Assembly: GCA_022823775.1 (NCBI GenBank)
Contig: JAJEHI010000030.1
Coordinates: 1-64,000 of the forward strand
From: Defluviicoccus sp.
GTDB lineage: Bacteria > Pseudomonadota > Alphaproteobacteria > MPNO01
Reading direction: 5' to 3'
DNA length: 64,000 nucleotides
How positions within the stretch are numbered: the stretch's first letter is position 1; each line of letters opens with the position of its first letter. The position numbers and the translations under genes were made by a program. The notes below the pieces were generated by a model. That model ran no database searches, was not told where the DNA came from, and saw only the letters and a list, made by a program, of their open reading frames with translations. This document shows, piece after piece, positions 59,211-64,000 of the stretch.

Positions 59211-60451
59211 GCGGTCCCTCCGCGCTTCGGGTCTGGGGGATCGTCGCTCTCTGCTTCTGCGCGCTTGGCCTCACTTTCGCCGCGCGGTCCTCGGTCGGCG
59301 TGCTGATGCCGATCTGGGAGGTCGACCTCGGCTGGTCGCGCGGGCTGAGCTCGACGGGAAGTTCTCTGGTGCTCGTGATGATGGCGCTGATCTCGCCGAT
59401 CGCGGGCGATATCATCGACCGCGTCGGGCCGCGCCACGTCTTCGCCGGCGGGCTGGTCTTCATGGGTGGCGCGATCGTCGCGAGCTCGCAGATCTCGCGG
59501 GAATGGGAGTTTTTGATCCTGTTCGGCGTGATCGGCGGCATCGGCCATGGAGCGATCTCTCTGCCGCTGGTGACCACGATGATGGCGCAGCTGCTCAAGC
59601 GCCACAGCGGGCTCGCCACCGGCTTCGCGCTGTCGGGTTCCACCGCGGGCCAGCTTCCGGTGCTCACCCTCCTCGCCCTCCTGGTTACCGTTCTGGGTTG
59701 GCGGGGCGCCTATCTGAGCTTCGGACTGGGCCTTCTCGCCCTGATCCCGCTGGCCTGGCTGATGCTCAAGGGCGTGGGAAGGGAGCCGACCGCGAAGGGC
59801 GAACGCCACGGAGACGGCGAGACTCTCTGGGCGCGGCTCCGGATTCTCTCGCGTAACCGCACCTTCGTGCTCCTGACCTGCTCTTTCGTGCTTTGCGGGT
59901 TCACCACCGCCGGCGTGTTCGACGTCCATTTCGTACCTTACGCGGTGAGCTGCGGCTTCGCGCTGGTCGATTCCACGGCGGCGCACGGCGCGCACGGGAT
60001 CGGCAACATGATCGGTTTGATCCTGTTCGGATGGCTGTCCGACCGGATGCACCGCGCGCGGTTGCTGGCCGCGATGTACGCGGCACGCGCGCTTCTGTTC
60101 GTCCTCCTCCTGAACACGACGGGGAGTCTGACGCTCCTCTTCGTCTTCACGGTCGCGTTCGGCATTCTCAACTTCGCGACGCTCGCGCCCATTGCGAGCC
60201 TGATCGCCTCGCATGTGGGGATTCGCATCATGGGTCTCTCGATGGGGCTGATATTCGGTGCGCATTCGATCGGCGCGGCGGCGGGAGCGATTTTCGGCGG
60301 CTATTTCTACGACCTCACCGCGCGCTACGAAGGGGTGTGGCTGATCGCCCTCGGGCTCGCTCTCGTCGCCGCCGTCTTCGCCATCCTGGTGCGGGAGGAG
60401 CCCGACGAGAACAGGCCTCGGATGGGCGTTGCCGCTCCAGCTCCCGCTTGA
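59207..60451 (+). CDS. MFS transporter (monocarboxylate/OFA-like)
   Basis: A 414-residue carrier with 12 predicted membrane helices in two halves split near residue 205 by a hydrophilic loop (KGVGREPTAKGERHGDG). GDIIDRVGPRHVFAGG after helix 2 and GWLSDRMHRARLLA after helix 8 are the MFS motif-A loops. The sequence resembles monocarboxylate/oxalate-formate carriers. GTG 59207 overlaps the mutT stop. Confidence 0.9.
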   Translation: MSGPSALRVWGIVALCFCALGLTFAARSSVGVLMPIWEVDLGWSRGLSSTGSSLVLVMMALISPIAGDIIDRVGPRHVFAGGLVFMGGAIVASSQISREWEFLILFGVIGGIGHGAISLPLVTTMMAQLLKRHSGLATGFALSGSTAGQLPVLTLLALLVTVLGWRGAYLSFGLGLLALIPLAWLMLKGVGREPTAKGERHGDGETLWARLRILSRNRTFVLLTCSFVLCGFTTAGVFDVHFVPYAVSCGFALVDSTAAHGAHGIGNMIGLILFGWLSDRMHRARLLAAMYAARALLFVLLLNTTGSLTLLFVFTVAFGILNFATLAPIASLIASHVGIRIMGLSMGLIFGAHSIGAAAGAIFGGYFYDLTARYEGVWLIALGLALVAAVFAILVREEPDENRPRMGVAAPAPA

Positions 60452-60477
60452 GACGCTTCGTCGAAGCGGGCTAGGAC

Positions 60478-61407
60478 TCAGGACGGTTTTGCTCCTTGGC
60501 GGGCCGGGCGGGCCGGTTCGCCCGCCGAGCGTTCTTCGGCGTCCAGAGCGTCGGCCAGGCGGGCGGCGGCGCTGCCGGGGCGGAGCGGTTGCTGCTGGCT
60601 GGCGGCCGGCGCCCAGCCGGTGAGGAAGAGCACCTGGAAGGTCGCCGGAACACGCCCGTCGGCGTCGCCGAACAGCGACTCGTACCGCGTCGCCGCCGCG
60701 GCAAAGACCGTTCGCCGCGTCGGACCCCGGCGGCGCCCGGTAAGCGCGTTGGCTTCTCCCATGGCCCGCAGGTCCCGCATCAGGGCGAACGCGTCGGGCC
60801 ATGTGACGGTGAGCGTGTCGCTGTCCGCGACAGGCAACGAGAAACCCGCGCGCTGGAGGAGCGCCCCGCCGTCGCGGATATCGGCGAAGGGCGCCACCCG
60901 CGGGCTCGCGCCGCCTACCGTCTCGCTCTCCGCCTCGAGCATGACGCGGCGAAGCTCGTGCAGGGTCTCGCCTCCGAAGCACGCGGCGAGGAACAGCCCG
61001 TCCTCCACCAGTACCCGGCGGATCTGGACCAACACGCCCGGCAGATCGTTGACCGCGTGAAGGGTGAGCGCGCCGAGCACCAGATCGAAGCTCGCCGGGG
61101 CGAAGGGGAGGGCTTCCTCGTCGGCCGCGACGGGAATCCCCGTCCGTTGCCGTACCAGCGCTTCGGCGGAGTCGGAAACGACGACGCGCTCCACACCGGC
61201 CCGTGCGGCGACCGGGCCGCACAAGCGGTCGCTGAGGGACCCGAGCACCAGCACCCGGCGAAATCTGCGCTGGATGTCGTCGAGCCGGTCGGCGAGCCGC
61301 TCCGCGATCTCGTCGTGCAGGAAGGCGGCCTGCGCTCCATGCCGAGCGCTGCGGTTCCGCTGCCGGCGGACTGCCCGCCGGTCGAAGACCTGGGTGGGTC
61401 CGGCCAT
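60478..61407 (-). CDS. SAM-dependent methyltransferase, NDUFAF5/BioC-like
   Basis: A 309-residue class I methyltransferase. VLVLGSLSDRLCG stands at the SAM-binding loop in place of the usual GxGxG, SFDLVLGALTLHAVNDLPG is motif IV-post I, and a C-terminal helical region follows. The N terminus VFDRRAVRRQRNRSA matches the mitochondrial NDUFAF5 group, which hydroxylates an arginine of complex I; the alphaproteobacterial homologues are its nearest kin. A BioC role cannot be excluded. It is divergent from the rhodanese gene. Confidence 0.88.
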   Translation of the reverse strand: MAGPTQVFDRRAVRRQRNRSARHGAQAAFLHDEIAERLADRLDDIQRRFRRVLVLGSLSDRLCGPVAARAGVERVVVSDSAEALVRQRTGIPVAADEEALPFAPASFDLVLGALTLHAVNDLPGVLVQIRRVLVEDGLFLAACFGGETLHELRRVMLEAESETVGGASPRVAPFADIRDGGALLQRAGFSLPVADSDTLTVTWPDAFALMRDLRAMGEANALTGRRRGPTRRTVFAAAATRYESLFGDADGRVPATFQVLFLTGWAPAASQQQPLRPGSAAARLADALDAEERSAGEPARPARQGAKPS

Positions 61408-61525
61408 GGCCGCGTTATCGCACCGGTTGGGGCCGGGCTCAATCGCGCCGTTTTCGCCGCGTCCTCCGATGCGCGATCCTTGGCGAACGGCTAAAATCCG
61501 GATCGATAAACGGGAGCGGAAAGCG

Positions 61526-63109
61526 ATGGCGAAGACGGTGACGGCGGATGAGTTGCGGGCGATGCTGCTCGATGGGGAGGAACTGGCGCTTCTCGATGTC
61601 CGGGAAGAAGGCGCGTTCTCGGAGTCGCATCTCCTGTTCGCGAGCTCGCTGCCCTTGAGCCGGCTCGAATTCGGCATCGACGCGCTGGTGCCGCGCCGTG
61701 GAACGCGGATCGTGCTGTGCGACGACGGCGGCGGGCTCGCCGGGCGCGCGGCCGACAAGCTGGCCGATTTCGGCTACGCCGATGTCTCCGTCCTCGACGG
61801 CGGGACGGCCGGGTGGGAGCGCACGGGTAACGTCCTGTTCAGCGGCGTCTACGTGCCGAGCAAGGCGTTCGGCGAATATGTCGAGGAGATCTGCCACACC
61901 CCCAACATCACCGCCCCCGAGCTCAAGGCGCGGCTCGATGCGGGGGACGATATCGTGGTGCTCGACAGCCGGCCGATGGACGAGTTCCGGCGGATGAACA
62001 TCCCGACGGCGATCGACGTGCCGGGGGCGGAGCTCGCCTATCGGGTGCACGACATCGCGCCGTCGCCGGATACCGCGGTGGTGGTCAACTGCGCGGGGAG
62101 AACGCGGAGCATCATCGGCGCGCAGTCGCTGATCAAGGCGGGGATACCCAACCCGGTCATGGCGCTCCGCAACGGCACGATGGGCTGGGAGCTAGCGGGG
62201 TTCGAGCTCGAACGCGGCAACGAGCGCCCACCGCCCGAGGTCAGCCCGGAAGGGCTCGCGCGCGGGCAGGCATGCGCGGCCAGGGTCGCGGCGAGCCGGA
62301 GGATCGAGACCGTCGACCGGGACAGGCTGGAGACCTGGCGCGCCGAAGCGGATCGGCGTTCGCTGTTCCTGCTCGACGTGCGCGGCGTCGACGAATACGA
62401 GGCGGGGCACCTCGCGGGATCGCGCCCGATCCCGGGCGGGCAGCTGGTGCAGACGACCGACGCGGTGATCGGCACCCGCAACGCACGCGTCGTGCTGATC
62501 GACGACACCGGCGTGCGGGCCACGATGACGGCGGCGTGGCTGGTCGAGATGGGCTGGCCGGAGGTCGCGGTCTACCGGCTCGATCCGGAGGCCGACGGGA
62601 TCGAGACCGGGGCCTGGGAGCCCACCGTGCTCGGGCTGGACGAAGCCGAGGCCCGGCCGGTCGGGGTGGAGGCGCTTTCCGCCGGTCTCGGCGACGGCAC
62701 GATGGCCGCGATCGACCTTGGCGGCAGCCGCGCCTATCTGGCCGGTCACGTGCCGGGCGCCGCCTTCGCGCTCCGGTCCCGCCTGGACGACGCGCTCGCC
62801 GGGTTGCCCGAAGCGGACACCGTGGTGCTGATCTCCTCGGACGGGCGGCTCGCGCGGCTCGCGGCGGCCGAGCGCGACGGGAAATTTGCGTATCTGGCGG
62901 GCGGAACCGAGGCCTGGGTCGCGGCGGGAATGCCGCTCGCCGAGGGCGAGGAGCTCATGCTCGACAGCACCGACGACGTGTGGCTCAGGCCCTACGACCG
63001 CGGCGGGAACGTCGCGCAGGCGATGAACGCTTATCTCGAATGGGAACTTCAGCTCGTCCAGCAGGTCGAGGCGGACGGCACCGCCCGGTTCCGCCGCTTC
63101 GACGGGTGA
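61526..63109 (+). CDS. Four-domain rhodanese protein
   Basis: A 527-residue protein made of four rhodanese folds: about 1-105 (LLDVREEGAFSESHL), 125-235 (VLDSRPMDEFRRMN), 265-375 (LLDVRGVDEYEAGHL) and 390-490 (AIDLGGSRAYLAGHV). Only domain 2 has a standard active loop, NCAGRTRS. Domain 1 has Cys in LCDDGGG; domains 3 and 4 lack it (LIDDTG, LISSDG). It probably moves sulfane sulfur from thiosulfate or similar donors. Its stop overlaps the comF start by 4 bp. Confidence 0.87.
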   Translation: MAKTVTADELRAMLLDGEELALLDVREEGAFSESHLLFASSLPLSRLEFGIDALVPRRGTRIVLCDDGGGLAGRAADKLADFGYADVSVLDGGTAGWERTGNVLFSGVYVPSKAFGEYVEEICHTPNITAPELKARLDAGDDIVVLDSRPMDEFRRMNIPTAIDVPGAELAYRVHDIAPSPDTAVVVNCAGRTRSIIGAQSLIKAGIPNPVMALRNGTMGWELAGFELERGNERPPPEVSPEGLARGQACAARVAASRRIETVDRDRLETWRAEADRRSLFLLDVRGVDEYEAGHLAGSRPIPGGQLVQTTDAVIGTRNARVVLIDDTGVRATMTAAWLVEMGWPEVAVYRLDPEADGIETGAWEPTVLGLDEAEARPVGVEALSAGLGDGTMAAIDLGGSRAYLAGHVPGAAFALRSRLDDALAGLPEADTVVLISSDGRLARLAAAERDGKFAYLAGGTEAWVAAGMPLAEGEELMLDSTDDVWLRPYDRGGNVAQAMNAYLEWELQLVQQVEADGTARFRRFDG

Positions 63110-63870
63110 ACGCCGCCGTCCCGTCTGTCGTCGCCGCCGCGGGGCGGGCGTTCATCGACCTGATCCTGCCACCGCGCTGCCTGTCCTGCGGTATACCGGT
63201 GGCGAACCAGGGAACGCTGTGCGCGACCTGCTGGCCGGCGCTCACCTTCATCGGCGCGCCGTTCTGCGAAGTGTGCGGGGCTCCGTTCGTTTACGAGGTG
63301 CCGGACGACACGGTGTGCGCCGATTGCCTCCGCCGCCCGCCGCGTTACGACCGGGCGCGCTCGGTTCTGCGTTACGACGACGCGTCCCGGGATCTCGTGC
63401 TGGCGTTCAAGCACGGCGACCGCACGGATTCCGCGGCGCCGTTCGCCCGCTGGCTGGCCAACGCGGGGGGAGAACTTCTGGACGGCGACGCGCTGCTGGT
63501 GCCGGTGCCGCTTCATCCGTCGCGCCTGTTGGCGCGCCGCTACAACCAGTCGGCGCTGCTCTGCGACAAACTCGCCCGGATCGCAGAGGTCGACTGGTCG
63601 GCCGACGGGCTCGCGAGACGTCGTCGAACGCGGTCCCAGGGCCGGTTGAGCCCGACGGAACGCAGGCGCAACGTGAGCGGCGCGTTCGCGGTCACCGAGG
63701 CTGGAAAGGCGAACGTCGCCGGACGACGCGTCGTCCTTGTGGACGACGTGCTGACCACGGGAGCCACCGCCGAAGCATGCGCAAGCGCGTTGCTCCGGGG
63801 TGGGGCGCGGAGCGTCGACATATTGACGCTCGCACGCGCTGTAACGCTCAATGGGGCCGGTAACGGGTAG
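63106..63870 (+). CDS. comF: ComF-family phosphoribosyltransferase-like protein
   Basis: A 254-residue double-zinc-ribbon and phosphoribosyltransferase-fold protein. Cysteine pairs in PPRCLSCGIPV, CATCWPAL, CEVCGAP and CADCLRRPP precede the PRTase domain with VVLVDDVLTTGATAEAC. ComF proteins act in DNA uptake in some bacteria; in alphaproteobacteria the role is unclear. GTG 63106 overlaps the rhodanese stop. Confidence 0.9.
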   Translation: MNAAVPSVVAAAGRAFIDLILPPRCLSCGIPVANQGTLCATCWPALTFIGAPFCEVCGAPFVYEVPDDTVCADCLRRPPRYDRARSVLRYDDASRDLVLAFKHGDRTDSAAPFARWLANAGGELLDGDALLVPVPLHPSRLLARRYNQSALLCDKLARIAEVDWSADGLARRRRTRSQGRLSPTERRRNVSGAFAVTEAGKANVAGRRVVLVDDVLTTGATAEACASALLRGGARSVDILTLARAVTLNGAGNG

Positions 63871-63923
63871 AAAAGTCCGCGCGGAAAGGCATATTGGAGG
63901 CTGGGCAAAACGGGGGCCGGACG

Positions 63924-64000
63924 GTGAGCGGAATTGAAGTCTATTCGAGCCTGTGGTGCCCGTTCTGTGCCCGCGCGAAGGCGCTGCTCAACCGGAAGGG
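63924..64000 (+). CDS. grxC: Glutaredoxin, N-terminal part
   Basis: The first 26 or so codons are VSGIEVYSSLWCPFCARAKALLNRKG, with the CPFC redox motif of GrxC. The gene runs off the right edge. The GTG at 63924 is 53 bp after comF, the usual comF-grxC pair. Confidence 0.88.
   Translation, partial: MSGIEVYSSLWCPFCARAKALLNRK

Overview
The window is about 64 kb of GC-rich bacterial chromosome, densely packed with genes on both strands. No rRNA, tRNA, CRISPR array, insertion sequence or phage was seen. Gene content and order point to an alphaproteobacterium, probably of Rhodospirillales type. Examples are aroK-aroB-CorC/HlyC in 4-bp overlaps facing xerD-accA, secA divergent from argJ-mutT, an NDUFAF5-like methyltransferase near comF-grx, sixA divergent from ppk-ppx, and a recA promoter with GTTC-N7-GTTC-like LexA boxes. 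The taxonomic call is inference from protein families and synteny.

Region 1 (1-10018): polyphosphate metabolism (sixA end, ppk, ppx), a universal stress protein, an Hsp20 remnant overlapping a parS-like 16-mer, then a thiolase-like enzyme, a VOC protein, an aminotransferase and a leucine-dehydrogenase-type enzyme. GC-rich palindromic repeats separate these genes.

Region 2 (10019-14465): an accessory island of visibly lower GC. It encodes an unusual fusion of a GOLPH3/Vps74-like (GPP34) domain to a cytochrome P450, a 3-beta-HSD/epimerase-type SDR, and a membrane steroid 5-alpha-reductase homologue. Together they look like a small pathway acting on a sterol, steroid or other polycyclic isoprenoid. 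This is the best candidate in the window for an undescribed system.

Region 3 (14466-23636): GST, hotdog thioesterase, recA with a paired inverted operator, alaS, an orphan ABC ATPase coupled to a TPR/2-oxoglutarate oxygenase protein, and a class 1B dihydroorotate dehydrogenase pair (PyrK-PyrD).

Region 4 (23647-30487): a small VapB-like protein, then an iodothyronine-deiodinase-like selenoprotein whose in-frame TGA makes a standard gene finder split it in two. A SECIS-like hairpin lies just downstream of the TGA. YciI-like, gamma-glutamylcyclotransferase-like and nicotinamidase-like proteins, sugar-nucleotide enzymes (phosphohexomutase, UDP-glucose dehydrogenase), and DnaJ and VWA proteins follow.

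Region 5 (30548-47486): a molybdopterin oxidoreductase beside a complete TRAP transporter, a DUF3179 protein, Gfo/Idh/MocA and aldehyde dehydrogenases, enoyl-CoA hydratase, a UbiD-type decarboxylase, a TenA/PqqC-fold protein, a DrrAB/NodIJ-type ABC exporter, a LysR regulator divergent from VOC and arylsulfotransferase-like genes, and a pyrimidine-dimer glycosylase family protein. The theme is uptake and catabolism of organic acids and CoA esters.

Region 6 (47494-64000): core genes for shikimate synthesis, CorC, XerD, AccA, SecA, ArgJ, MutT, an MFS carrier, a methyltransferase, a four-domain rhodanese, a ComF-type protein and the start of a glutaredoxin. Many neighbours overlap by 4 bp, which suggests translational coupling.
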